From NCBI RefSeq assembly GCF_029168945.1, contig NC_083608.1, forward strand, positions 14,526,136-14,590,135: 64,000 nucleotides of DNA, in the 5' to 3' direction. Under the pieces are notes generated by a model that was not told the DNA's origin, ran no database searches, and saw only the letters and a list, made by a program, of their open reading frames with translations. The translations under genes and the position numbers were made by a program. Below are positions 1 to 12,077 of this stretch, one piece after another (within the stretch, counting starts at the first letter, position 1; each line of letters starts with the position of its first letter). This stretch comes from Cannabis sativa. Lineage: Eukaryota; Streptophyta; Magnoliopsida; Rosales; Cannabaceae.

Positions 1-2799
1 ATATGTAATAACTGGTTTCTCAACTTATTATAAATATAGTATACATACCTGGTACTTCATTCCCTTAACAAGATTATCTCTAAGTACTGTTTCAGCTTCA
101 ACAGATTCTTCTGTGAATATTCCATTAGCTTCGTTTCCATTCTTCCACACCCATTTTTGACCTAAACTTCTTAGACATTCAATCATTAATGTAATTGGCA
201 CCGATCTTGCAGCTGTGATTGCAGAATTGATTGACTCTGCTATGTTTGAAGTCATCATAGTGTACCTCCTTGTTGGGCAGTGGCTTCTAGTCCAAATATG
301 ATGTCCTATATTTTCCAGGTAAGGTCTTATGCGAATGTCAATTTTGTCTATTTCTGACATGTAATGCTCAAATGAGCTGACCCTGTATGTTTTGGCAGCT
401 TTCACAAAGTTTATAGTGAGCTCATCTCCATGTCCACCAAAGTTTGATTTGATGTTGTTAAGAAAGTGGAATATGCAAGCTCCATGAAAGTGGTCTGGGT
501 AAGCATTCTTCACTGTTTTTTCAATACTTTTATGTCTGTCTGATATTATTGTTAATCCTGCATGTTAAAACTGGTTTTAGTTATGTATGACATATATATA
601 TATATTTGTATTATGTCAGTAACCGGTTTCTTCAACAGGATTAAAAGTGATTAATGATGATTTTTTTTATTGAATTTGAATTTTACTGTAACTTGTTACT
701 ATTCAAAAAAATATATATTATGTATATATATATATATATATAAATAAACTTAAAACCAGTTTTTGATATTGTACCTTCTCTATCACTAGATGTTTCTCTT
801 ATTTTGTTGAAAAACCAATCGCAAGAGTCATCATTTTCTGAGTCCCCTATTTCGAATGCCAATATGAAAATGTTGTTGTTTGCATCCATTGTAGAAGCTG
901 AAAATAAAGTCCCGCCAAATGATGTTTTTAAGAAGGTTCCATCTGTGATAATGACTGGTCTACAATGTTTCCAGCCTCTTATTGAATTTGCGAATGCTAG
1001 AAACAAGTATTTGAAACGATTTTTTGTATCTGTTTCCAAGTGTGTGATTGTTCCTGGATTTGATACTTTCAGCATGTGTAAGTACATTGGTAGCTGTTGA
1101 TAAGAGTCATCTTGTCTCCCTCTTGCCAATTCTAATGCTTTTTCTCTTGCTCTCCATGCCTTTTGATATCCCATTGACACCCCATAATCATATAGTGTGT
1201 CCATTACAATGTCTTTTGGTCTATGTATTCTTTTGATATCCAGGATTTTTTTTTTTTTACTATTTCTCCAATGATATTGCTATTTGCTTGTCTGTGGTCT
1301 CCCATGATTACATCCAATGAGCATTTGTGATCCTGGACATACTTCCTCACTTTGAATGTTGTTGTATTCTTGAATTTTGATGCTCTAAGTAACCAGTTAC
1401 AGTTATCATTAATACATGTAACCAGGTACTCTTTATTTTAAATTGAAAGTTGTGCAATATAGCATAAAAGCATAGTGCACATTTCAGCATCTTTTTTATC
1501 TTTGTAAATTTGCCCTTCTTCAATTTTGAAAACCCTATGATCTGTTATAATCTCCTTCTCTTCTTCATTCCTTTTCTTTTTTGTGTTCTTCTGTTTTCTC
1601 AATTATAAAATCAGCAACATTGTCAGCTACCTGAAATATGTTTGACATTGATAGGAACTGGTTATTTGTTTATGATGCCTCATCTTCATATTCTATGTCT
1701 TGAAATGATGGCTGGTTTGTAATTTGTAAAACCAGTTGTTAAACATCGGTATTTTGTGTTACGGTTCCAGTGTCAGTGAATTGTTGTGGATTTAGTTGCA
1801 TTGCATGCTGTTCAATTCTTGTGATGCAAAGTGGAGAGTCGCTCACTCCAAGCTGCTTCTTTCTTAGTTCAATGTAAAACAATAGTGAGTTGTCACTTAT
1901 GATCTTCATTGGTAATGAACCGGGGCTTAGCTGGTAGTTCATTTCAATTGGTGTGTTGCAGTTGATCTCATTCTTTACCAATTCAACCAATTCTTTCAGA
2001 TAACATTTTGTTGGTATTAGCAGTCCAGTCATTGTGTAGTCTTGGTAGTTATTGTCATCTGTCCAATATCCTCCATATTGAATAACACATGATTGTTTCC
2101 ATTCCTGAATAAATTACAACATATCATTAGTTTATTTTTATTTTTTTTTTGAAAAAAACACCAGTTTCGTATGCATCTTTATAAAAAAAAAACCAGTTTT
2201 GTTTGTTGTAGTGTTATTATTTTAGTTATGGTAACTCTCTCTTTTTTTTTTTTTTTTTTAATTTTCATATTTTGTTTTTTTTTTAAAGTTATCTTCAGTT
2301 GTTGTATAAAATATATTGTTTAATAGTGTAGTGTATTTAACCGGTTTCGTATTTGATTTATTTCAGTATTCAATTCAAGTTTATTTGTAAATTTATTATT
2401 TTTTGTGTGATATTATATAGTACTTATATATATATATATATTAAAAATTATAGTTTTACATTATTTTATATATACATTTTGTTTCTTTATAGGAAGATGA
2501 TAATGAAACATGTTATGATAAAAATGAGTTGTTTTAAATTTTTACATAATGCATATATATAATCATTGAATATATCATGAAAAGATGATCATTTATTATG
2601 ATTTATCTAACCTTGTAATATGTGTAGATAGGATGATGTGAATTTCTCTTGAGTATTCTTCAATTGTTACTGCCGATGATGAACATTGGAGATGAGTTTG
2701 ATTGTTGTTGTCAGATTTGATTTGTGCAGATTGTTTGCTGGAGAACTGATTGATCGGTGTGGAGAAAATGTTAATCGATGCTTGCAGATTTCGATCCAA
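1..2799 (-). pseudogene. MULE (MuDR-family) transposase, degenerate, 3' part outside window
   Basis: MULE transposases cut and paste Mutator elements in the nucleus. Pieces in order on the minus strand: a possible N-terminal exon (2799-2596); an N-terminal domain exon starting at 2104 after a good acceptor; a MuDR-type DNA-binding region ending in a conserved HRQAN block (about 1560-1290); a plant MULE block with GVSMGYQKAWRARE (about 1200-1130); and the catalytic core. The first catalytic Asp is in ITDGTFLK and the second in ISDRHKS. A clean GT-AG intron at 558-774 separates them and restores the frame. Downstream is the C-x2-H motif in ACIFH. The gene is broken: in-frame stops follow 1741, near 1680 and near 1440, and a 12-A run (about 1247-1258) shifts the frame. 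No SWIM finger is seen because it lies beyond base 1; the right copy shows it. Confidence 0.9.
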
Positions 2800-3122
2800 G
2801 AAAATTCGACTGCGATTTTGATCACAGGTTGAATCGCGATGGGAGAGAGAAGAATTAACAGTGAGAGAGAAGCTATCGTGAAATTGTAGAGAGAGAAAAA
2901 AAAGTGGAGAGTGTTTTTAGCTTTTCTTTTTTTTTTGGTTAGTTTTTAAATTTAAAGGAAAAAAAATCTGATTTGATTTTTAATATTTTTTATGGTATTA
3001 GACATGTCATTTCCCATATTTGTTAACTTTTTTGTTTTGAATGTCATATTTAGTGGCATTTAGTTTTCTTGCCATATATATGTAAACTATAGTATATTTT
3101 CCCATATTTATGTAAATAGCCC
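1..3122 (-). mobile_element. Autonomous-type Mutator-like element (MULE), left copy, cut by window edge
   Basis: A decayed MuDR-type transposase gene reads right to left. Its upstream end is marked by a candidate terminus reading, on the minus strand from 3122, GGGCTATTTACATAAATATG, just outside the first transposase exon. The other end lies before base 1. The introns hold TA runs and many copies of a short AACTGGTT-like motif. The terminal sequence is inferred because its inverted partner is not visible in the window. Confidence 0.75.
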
Positions 3123-3220
3123 TAATTCTAAAATAATTGAAACCCTAAAAACTAACAATCCTAAAAAAAATATTCAATTTTAATGATGAATTCAAGTTTT
3201 TGGCATGTTCAATTTTTTAA

Positions 3221-4109
3221 GGAAATTTACATGATATACTGACTTTTATTATTTTTTTACAAAAATACTGCTAGGCGGTATTTTTTATTTTTTTACTGTG
3301 TATTTTTATAAGTTTCATACTGCAGTATACTGTGTTTATTTTTTTAGTTTTTTTTTTGATTTGTTTTAGTGTTGTTTTACGATTGTTTTTCATAATTTAT
3401 TAATTTAACGTCGATTTCACTGTTCTTATTCCATCTTGCTGGAATTAATGATTGTTTTCTGGGTATTCTCGTGGTGTTGTGGTGGTTCTATCCATGGGTG
3501 TGGAAGATGGAGGCTATAAAATACATTCATTTTTCCTTCTCTATGATTATTTTGAGGTTATTTTTTTATTTTGATTCTCTTAAAAGTACATTTGACGAGC
3601 TCACTAGAAAATTCTTTTTGAGGTGTGTGGTTCTTTTATGTTTTTCTAAGTGGTTATATCTGCTTATTGTTTTACATTTATTTTTGTGTTGTTTTAGTAG
3701 TTTTTTTGTTTTGATTTTTTAAGATTGGACTTGCAAATAAAACTGCTATTGCATTGGGTATTGAGGTTGTGGAGAACATTTTTTAGTTTTTTTTAATCAT
3801 GTTTTCCTTTCTTTTGTTTGATTTGTTTTAGTGTTGTTTTACAATTGTTTTGCCATAATTATTTATTTGACATCGATTTTATTGTTTTTTTTCTTAATCT
3901 CACCTGAATTAATAATTATTTTCTGATTGTTTTGGTATTCCTGTGGTGGTTCTGTCTGTGGGTGTGGAAGATGGAGGCCTCATTTTTTTTGTGTTTCCAG
4001 TATAAAAGAAAAAAAAAATTAGTCAAGACAGTATAAAAGTAATTTCTGTCATTTGTGGTAGTATTTTTGTAAAGATTGGGCCAAAAGTCAGTATTTTTGT
4101 AAACTTTCC
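3221..4109. mobile_element. Non-autonomous MULE-type element with 9-bp target duplication, left copy
   Basis: The ends are inverted repeats of about 50 bp: GGAAATTTACA and ATACTGACTTTT at the left, answered by AAAAGTCAGTAT and TGTAAACTTTCC at the right. Flanks 3212-3220 (ATTTTTTAA) and 4110-4118 (ATTTTTTAT) agree at 8 of 9 bases, the target length typical of Mutator elements. Inside are two diverged ~165-bp direct repeats (about 3355-3520 and 3818-3982), both ending in GGGTGTGGAAGATGGAGG. No transposase is encoded; the short open frames inside are not convincing genes. Confidence 0.8.
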
Positions 4110-4118
4110 ATTTTTTAT

Positions 4119-5748
4119 TATGTATCAAGGTTGGCCCTGGGTTAAGATGGGCTACATCCGCGTGTAGGGCCCACCCAACTTAGGAGCTAAAAAATGTTTT
4201 TAAAAATACATATAAAATTTTTAGTGTTTCAAAAATATACCTATTTTATTAATAAGGGCCCAAATTTTTTTATATTTCCTAAGGTCAACTAAAATTTAGG
4301 CTTATATATGAGTTTACGGATAAATGTAATAATTTTAGGGGTAAGTTGACAAATGCCTCTTTTATTCATCAATTAATCAAATTTACCTCTAATTTTATAT
4401 TTATTTGAAACATACCTCTTTTTATATGTATTGTACCCAAAATACCCTTACATAAGAGAATCACATGAAGAGTATCTTGAAGTGATAAGGGCAAAATTGG
4501 TACAATATTTAAAAAAAGAGGTAAAAATGATAGATTTTTAAAAAGAAGGTAAAAATAAAAGAGGACAATATAAAAAGGGTATAGAGTGTAATTTCCTCAT
4601 AATTTTAAGACTTATGGTTATGTTTGAATGTTTTAATTCTAAAATGGGCTATAACCCAACACAACCCATAGCCTAATTAGTAGGATTGGGTTATAAATTA
4701 AAAATATTTATAGAGTTAGATATTTCTAGAGAAAATTACGCTCCACAACGTAATTATTACATTATTTGTATAATTACCGCTGCTAATTTTATTGATGAAA
4801 TGTTGTTAATAGTTTTGAAACATGTCCGATGTTAAACTCCTATGCTCATTACTATTCAATCAAGTTTATATATTTTTGCACGTTCTCAATTTTTTTTTAA
4901 GTGATACTATTAGCCATTCACTATTTTTTTAAGTGATACTATTAGCCATTCACTTTAATTTTTTTAGGCACCTTTTACTTTTTCTCTCTGTTTTTGTTTT
5001 CTTTAATAAATTTAGATGTAATTCTCTCTCTCATTTTCTCTCTTTCTATTTTTTTTTTATGAGGATTCACTTTTTTTTTTCTTCAAAGGTTTAAAGAAAA
5101 ATTTGGCCGCACTATTTATTACCTGAGCTCAAGAATTATACTTTTTTAATTTATTTTTCAAGGTAATTATTTTAACATATGAAAAATATATATATTTTAA
5201 AAGTTTATTTTCTATTTAGTTAACAAAATTTAATATGTCAATCAATTTTACAAGTTACTAAAACATAGTTTGATATTTCATATTTAAAAAATTTTCTAGA
5301 TTATATTATACATGAGCTTATTTTATAACAATTTTGCTAAATTTTTAAAATAACTTAAAGAAACCACGTAATATCTTATAATTCAAGACGACAACCAACA
5401 TCATACATTACACTAATTTTTGTTATTTCATGTTTAAAAGTCACTAAAAGATATACTTTGAAGAAATCTATTTAATAAAGCTATTTTAATATGTTTTTTT
5501 TTTTTATATTAAGTAACCAAATAGTATTTTTTTCTAAAAAATATATATTTATCACATATTAAAATAGTTATTTTATTATTTACATATGTCTAAAATTCTG
5601 AAATAAAATTTTAATGGAAAAGTAACCAATTAATATCTTATTCACATCAAAAGCAATTAAATAGTTACTTTTTTCAAAACTCCCAAAAAGCGAAAATAAA
5701 TTATACTAACTAAATTTATAGTTTACTTGAAAAGTATTTTTATTTATA
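4119..5748. other. AT-rich intergenic DNA
   Basis: No gene is seen. Near 4125-4290 is a patch with GGCCCTGGG, GGGCCCACCC and AAGGGCCC that resembles ends of small hAT repeats, but no paired termini could be found. A 22-base unit (AAGTGATACTATTAGCCATT, then CACT) occurs twice in tandem at about 4900-4955. The rest is A/T runs. Confidence 0.5.
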
Positions 5749-6913
5749 GGGAAATTTGTGGCATAAATACTCCAATTGTTTGATTTGTTGCTAATAAATA
5801 CCCAAGTTCAAAAAATAGTGGCATAAATACCTATATCTTCAAAACAAACTGCTTTGCTGGTACCCACTTCACAGCTCCGTTAATTTTTCATTTGAATGCC
5901 ATGTGTCAATATTTTATTAGCTAAAATAATAATTTTATAACAAAACTAATTTTGAGTGATTTATAAAATAAAAATTTATTAAAACTAAAGGAAAAAAAAT
6001 CAGTTCTCTTTTATTTACCATCTTCTTCTACATGAACCACGAATCCAGCTCCTACTCCCCATCTTTTTCTACAAATCCTAACCCCTACAAAATTAAATGA
6101 TAACTTAATAATATTATTTCTAATTATATATAAATATAAATGTATAAAACTATTTATTCTGATAATTCATTCTTTTTGTTTCCAATAAACTTATTAATCA
6201 AAATTTATAAACAAATCATAGTTTCTCTTATTAGACGAACATTTGATCTGGTGCCATCTCAAAAAAAAAAAAAAAAAAACTTCAAAACCCAGCTCTCTAA
6301 AATCGTGATGGCAGGGAAATGATCTCGATAGACGCAACAAATCTTAGCTGAACTGAGCTAGGGAAGACGTCGGAGCGAAGGTCGTCGAGACTTTTTCGAC
6401 ACAAATTGACGAGGACGAGGACGTTACAGACAGTTCTTCAACGGGTCAAACGGTCGTCGGGACTTGTACGACTAGAATGACGAGGAGGGGTCTTGGCAGT
6501 GTTTGGTTGAGGAAGATTAATAATTTCATTGATTAGGAATTTTTTGGATTGAAGAAGGTGAATAAGTTTCTAGGTTTGAGATTTTTCAGGTTGAAGAAGA
6601 TGAACAGGTCATTCGTTTATTTATTAATTATATATTTTTAATATAATTTATAATTTTAATCAATTTTTATTTGTTCCATAAAAAAAGAAAAGTAAATCTC
6701 TTATAAAAAAAATCATTTAAAATTAATTTTGTTTTACCAGACTAATATAATATTGACACATGGCATCCAAATGAAAAACTAACGGAGCTGTGAATTGGGT
6801 ACCAACAAAATAGTTTGTTTTGAAGATATAAGTATTTATGGCACCAATTTTTGAATTTAGGTATTTATTAGCAACAAATCAAATAATTTGAGTATTTTTG
6901 CCGCATATTTCCC
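5749..6913. mobile_element. Non-autonomous MULE with long TIRs, perfect 9-bp target duplication and GC-rich cargo, left copy
   Basis: Terminal inverted repeats of about 170 bp (5749-5925 and 6738-6913) begin GGGAAATTTGTGGCATAAAT and end with its near complement. Both flanks read TTATTTATA (5740-5748 and 6914-6922), a perfect 9-bp duplication as Mutator-type transposases make. Between the TIRs, about 6290-6540 is markedly richer in G+C, with CGTCGGAGCGAAGGTCGTCG and further CGTCG-type strings, unlike the surroundings. This is the layout of a Pack-MULE that has picked up host DNA, but the cargo was not recognised. Confidence 0.88.
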
Positions 6914-6922
6914 TTATTTATA

Positions 6923-8337
6923 TTTCAAATTTAAAAGTTACTAAATTGTATTTTCTAGAAAAAAAAATTTTAATAGACTTCTAAATAATTTAGAAGGAAA
7001 TTAACCCGTAAAAAATAATTCTAGCTATATCGTTATCGTTTGATCTCAAGAGTAGTACTATTGTGAACTATTTTTTTCTTTCAAAATAATCATTTTGATA
7101 TATGAGAAGCATATAAGTTTTTTCACTTTTTGCTGGATAAATTGTTCGGAATCAAAAGTAACCTTATAGTTTCTTTTATGTTTTGTTAATGAAAAAAGAA
7201 AAAGCAATCAATAACATAAACAGAATTCAATGTGCATGTCAACTAATTTTATAGGTTACTAATTACAAATTATTTATAATTTTATATCTAAAAGTTACCA
7301 TATAGTACATATTCTATATGAACTTATTTTACAGAGTTATTATCAATAACATCATAAATAACATCAAACAAGGATTATATTTTTTAAAAAAAAAAAATAT
7401 ATACTCATGTGCTAATATAAGCTATTTGGTATATATATATATATATATATTTTATTTTATTGTAAATTATTAAATTTAAAATATATTAAAAATAATGTAG
7501 AGTTGATATATAAATAAGTAAATAAAAATGTCACATAAATATAACTTGATCAACAACATTATATAATTTGAAAATAAAATTATAATTTTACTGAAACAAG
7601 TAATAAAAATATATATGAGATATTCATAAACCAATTAGTATTTTATTTAATATTTTATCTTTCTAAAATATAATAATTTATAAATATATATTTGTTAACA
7701 AGATATAAAATAAAATAAAAAATTATTTTTGATTTTGAATATTTTATGTATTTTGTTTCACACTTATTACAATGATTAATTAGAAAATAAATTGCAATGA
7801 TTCTGTAGCTAGATTTTTTTTTTTTTTTTAAAAAAAAGATCAGGTTTGTGTTAACACAAGCAAAATAAAGAAAAGAAAAATATTGGAAGTTGGCACTCAC
7901 ACACAAAAAAAAAAAAGAAAAAAAAAGAAAAAGACACTGACGGAAGCTGACTCGAGAAAAAAAAAAACAAAACATATGAATATTGCGGTTCGATATTCAT
8001 GACCCTATTTTAATGAATAAATTACTCATTGTTATTTTTATAAATATTTCGTTAACTATGTATATATTTAAAAAATCCCCATATTTCTAGGTCGATTTTA
8101 AATACATTCAATCTGACCAACTCAATGTATGTGCAGTTCTAATTTGTCATTACAAAACAAAATAAACATACATCAATAACATATAAATTGCTCTTATTAA
8201 TTAAAAAATCATAAAATTACATTATATCAATCAATACCAAAAGTGTTCCTAAAAAAAATCAATACTAAAAGTCCTCACAATATTGATGATTGAAAAATAA
8301 AAAACACGATGACAATATTTTAATAAAATAATTAAAA
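6923..8337. other. AT-rich intergenic DNA and 3' flank of the RING gene
   Basis: No gene is seen. There are TA runs (about 7431-7450), a poly-T/poly-A junction near 7815 and a purine-rich run at 7905-7970. Open frames here are products of low complexity. The last 100 or so bases would hold the 3' untranslated region of the minus-strand RING gene. Confidence 0.5.
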
Positions 8338-9081
8338 TCAAGATAAGGTGGCGGAGTTGGTGTTGGTGTCGAGCACAGTATTTTCAGCAGTAGTGGTGGC
8401 AGTGGGCATTGAGTAGCGACACAAAGGACACAAATGCTTAGTCTTTAGCCAAGAAACAATACAGTTCTTGTGATAAAGATGAGAACATGGCATCTCTACT
8501 ACTTTCATATCTTCAAACAACAAGTTTTCTTGGCAAATGGTACAATTATTGTTGGTAGCAATATCACCACCCTCTTTAATATTCAATTCTTTTAGTTTAT
8601 TAATGGATTCTTGTGTAGCAGGAACATTTGGAATGACACCAAGTGCCTCTCTAAATGTACTATCAATAATTCTCGATTCTTGTTCTTGTTCTAGACCAGT
8701 GACGGTGACAATATAAATATTGACAATAAAGTATTTAAAGGCCGCAAAAGGAAGATTGTTAATATGAATGTCAATGTAATTATTTATTTGGGTAGTAAGT
8801 ATGGATCCTGCAATTGGATCTGTCACACCTATTCCAAATAGAATAAGTCTTGTGACGTCAGATTGATATGAAAAATATGTGGCATGACTAACTATAGTGG
8901 ATTGATTTATGTTCTGAATAATGTGTTCAGAAGGACGTACTTCATTGCAAAAGTTTACCTTAAACACCAAGTACTTATTATCTTGTTCAAAGTGAAAGCT
9001 TTCTGGTGGAAGACTATTTGAGCAATCTAAATTTATACTTATATTGTAATCGGTATTTACCATCGCTATTGACATAATCAA
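8338..9081 (-). CDS. RING-H2 finger protein, probable E3 ubiquitin ligase (left copy)
   Basis: A single-exon gene of 247 residues. RING-H2 proteins bind an E2 enzyme through a zinc-binding finger and pass ubiquitin to targets. All eight ligands are present: C180, C183, C199, H201, H204, C207, C218, C221, i.e. C-x2-C-x15-C-x-H-x2-H-x2-C-x10-C-x2-C. The hydrophobic residues after ligand two and the CPLC ending fit active RING-H2 domains. About 175 residues upstream look like a folded, mostly beta-rich domain I do not recognise. No signal peptide or membrane helix is seen, so it is not a standard ATL ligase. The start could also be Met3 or Met7. The predicted protein is the same in the right copy (59286-60029), which suggests a very young duplication. 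Confidence 0.85.
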   Translation of the reverse strand: MIMSIAMVNTDYNISINLDCSNSLPPESFHFEQDNKYLVFKVNFCNEVRPSEHIIQNINQSTIVSHATYFSYQSDVTRLILFGIGVTDPIAGSILTTQINNYIDIHINNLPFAAFKYFIVNIYIVTVTGLEQEQESRIIDSTFREALGVIPNVPATQESINKLKELNIKEGGDIATNNNCTICQENLLFEDMKVVEMPCSHLYHKNCIVSWLKTKHLCPLCRYSMPTATTTAENTVLDTNTNSATLS

Positions 9082-10195
9082 TAATTGAATAAATTTTGGA
9101 GAAGAGAATATTACTATTTGTTATCTAAGCGTGCGTTTATGTGGTTGTGAAGTTTTACGTTTTTTATCAAAATGTGTGATATATAGATGAAAACATAATA
9201 TCTAATCCTATTAGGAACTAGGATACTTAAAAAAGAATAATGTAATATATTACCTAATCCTATTAGGATAATTAAAGAAATAATGTAATTTTATTTTTTG
9301 AAAGCAAATATTTTAATATTGTTAGTTTAGTTTGTTACGAAAAAAACGTTTTGATTGGTTCGATCTTATAAGTTCAAAATTAAAATTATTATTGTTAAGA
9401 AAAAAAATTATTAATGGAAAAAAAAAATCAACATAATTCATTTATTTATTTTTGAAAAAATCAAATTTTTTTTTTTTTGGCCACACCGTGGTTTCAGAAA
9501 TATTTTCATTGGAAAAGCAAGATATATATATTTTTTTTGAAATATTTTTTATACAAAAATATCAATATATGCTTGGAAGATAAGAAACTATGTTGAAAAT
9601 GGTATGTAATTCGATAGAGAAATTAGCTAAAGAATTAAGGAAAAGTTAAAGGCAAGTACTTACTTTGTTCCTATCATATTGGATTATGTCATGTTCTTCC
9701 ACTAAAATTCTCTTTAATATCTACCAATCATTTAGCTCAATTTATTTGATAGTTTATATGATCATCTGAAGTAAAAACTAAAAACCATAAATGCATCATA
9801 ATTATTTAATTAACAAAATTAGGGAACCATTTATCAAATTAGTAGTAATCAGTTTGTATATTCATAAAGCTTAATATATAGTTTCAACAACTTACTTACT
9901 CAGAGCTCAAAACCACTTCTCTGCTTCTCCTCAATTGTTCCCTTTGAGTCATTTTATTACACCCAATTAATAACTATACTCAGAGATTGCAATTATTTAA
10001 AAGATGACATTATTAGGAAAAATAAGTGTAACAGATCACTGAGAAATTTTATCAAACATTATGTGCGCATGTACCAAAATAAAGATAAAATTCAAACATG
10101 CAAAGTCAATGAGAATAATAAAGCATCTGAATTTATGTACCAAAATTTGAAAACAAATTCATTCAAGCTTGTCAATCCAATAGTTCCACCATTGG
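9082..10195. other. Promoter side of the RING gene and AT-rich intergenic DNA
   Basis: This is the upstream region of the minus-strand RING gene. A nearly repeated CTAATCCTATTAGGA palindromic block occurs twice (about 9200-9225 and 9252-9270). No second gene, RNA or clear transposon ends were seen. Confidence 0.45.
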
Positions 10196-10318
10196 TGGCC
10201 ACTGGCGGACCCAATGAAGGACCAGTGTGGGCTTAAGCCCTGAAAAAAATATTTCTTTTACTTTTTAACTAAAAAAAAATCTTTTAATTATTTTAATTGC
10301 CCACAACAAATGCGTAAT

Positions 10319-10459
10319 AAAATGGGAGATCAATAGTTGAATGATAGTTTGACAGTATATCTCAAAAAGAATGTATTCAATGCTATTGACAACGAGCTTA
10401 TTATTCATCGTTTTCAAAATCGCTTTCAAAACATGAAAAGTCATCGAGAACAACTCTAA
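10319..10459 (+). pseudogene. hAT transposase C-terminal remnant (ZMYM1/TTF-type), left copy
   Basis: The plus strand reads as the conserved C-terminal tail of plant hAT transposases often annotated as zinc finger MYM-type protein 1-like: MGDQ, a stop, then LNDSLTVYLKKNVF, IDNELIIHRFQN and a final QNMKSHR followed by TAA. An in-frame TAG after MGDQ and a short internal duplication (FQNRFQNMK) show decay. Just upstream (about 10196-10240) GGCGGACCCA and GGGCTTAAGCCC resemble the end of such an element, suggesting an internally deleted copy. Identification rests on family knowledge of this tail. Confidence 0.7.
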
Positions 10460-10542
10460 AGATATGAGCTCAAAAATTGATATATTTACTAAAATTTTAG
10501 GATATTGAGTATGTTATATATTTTGAACATTGTTTTAGATTG

Positions 10543-10575
<33 letters not shown>

Positions 10576-12077
10576 CTTTCTATTAGAAGACTTTTAGTGC
10601 TCGATATTTTATATCTTTTTAGTTGAAAATTGAAATATTAAATTGTGTTTTTATATTTACTTGTTTTTTTTGGAATATTTTTATATATGAAAAAAAATTT
10701 ACACCCACCCTCCAATTAAATTAAATTCGGCCAAGGTATTAATGGAAAAGAAAAAGTTATTTCAAATAGCGCACCTCATCGAATGTCTCTATAGTAATCG
10801 TCGATCAATTGTCTGAGATTAAAATTGTTATTAACTTCAGGAAATTAATTGGAAATTTGAGAAATTGAGTGGAAGATGAGAGAAAATGTGAAAATTGTTG
10901 TAGTAATTTGGCAAGTTGTGTATGTATAATTTAATTAATTTTTTAAAATATGATTAAATAATAGTATAAACATTATTTGAGAAAAATGTAATGTATATTG
11001 TTTATTTCGAAATTTTTAATATAATATATATAATTAATTTTTCAAAAGAATTATTAATAAATTAAATGGAATTTTAATTTTAATGCATATAAAAATTTTA
11101 ATGCAACTAAAAATTTGAAATAAGTAAATCAACACTATAAAATAATAAAATAAAACAAAATATTATGAAAATAAATATGTGAAACAACTAAATATTACAA
11201 ATTTAAAATAAAATAATAAAAAAAATAAACCGTTAGTATAGATACAAATAAATATAAATAATCATTTAATATATATTAAATGTAATTAAATTAGATTGAG
11301 TTTTAATTGAATTTTTAAATTGACATCTAATAACCAATGTAATCTAATTAGAATACAACTATCAAATTTTTTATAATTAAATTGGATAAATCATGTCTAC
11401 TCCTACTAAAATTTATATTTTATAGTCATACAAACAATCAGTTGCATATATAATACCAAAACAAAATGATTAGTGTGTCATATGTTGTGATTTTAGTTTT
11501 ATGATTATTGTAAAAATAAAAATTAAATTTGATATTTTCAATATTTTTAATATTAAAATTATTAAAAATTAAAAGTCAAATCTGAATATTAATATTAAGA
11601 GTGACTTTTATCACCTCTAATGATTAACTATTAGGCACTATAATTATTGTCAACCCTAAAAATTCTTTTAGAGGCAACTTGCGTCAGCTAAGAATGATTC
11701 TTTAGTACTATTAGAGGCAACAAATGTCGCCCTTAAAGCACCAAAATACCAAAGTTTAACCTAAGTCACAAATAGAGTATTTTTCTCCATTATCAAATAT
11801 CATTCCATTCCATGTCTACTCTCCCAAAGGAGAGAATGTCCCTACCCATCATCTTCAACAAAAACAACTTAGACTCTATCTTGAATTTAGACCACTTTTC
11901 TTTATGATTGCCAAGAATGCCAACAAAAATATCAACTTTTTCTTAATTTAGATTTTAAACTTTTCTAATATATATCACTACACTAACTAGCTAAGAAAAC
12001 TAATAAGGCAACAAGAGAATAATAGGTGTGAGTTTGTTCACATTAAATGCCCTCAAATAAATAAAATACAAAAATCA
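10460..12077. other. AT-rich intergenic DNA
   Basis: No gene is seen. It contains a poly-T run of about 33 bases near 10543-10575 and very A/T-rich sequence. At about 11600-11750, phrases such as AGAGGCAACAAATGTCGCCC resemble repetitive subterminal motifs of plant DNA transposons, without definable ends. The final part is the 3' flank of the F-box gene. Confidence 0.4.

Noticed and set aside
3471..3722. 83-codon plus-strand open frame, conserved in both copies (also 54422-54673)
   Set aside because: It lies inside a non-autonomous MULE, is Phe/Leu-rich from T-runs and resembles no family; conservation only reflects the recent duplication.
7655..7975. 106-codon minus-strand open frame
   Set aside because: Translation of poly-A and AT repeats; the frame is not kept in the right copy (shifted near 58757-58948).
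8338..9081. ATL-family membrane RING ligase
   Set aside because: The RING-H2 pattern fits, but there is no N-terminal membrane helix or GLD motif; left as a general RING-H2 protein.
10543..10575. Long poly-T as a LINE or retrogene tail
   Set aside because: No coding remnant of a LINE lies next to it in the right orientation; the neighbour is a hAT tail. Treated as a homopolymer run.
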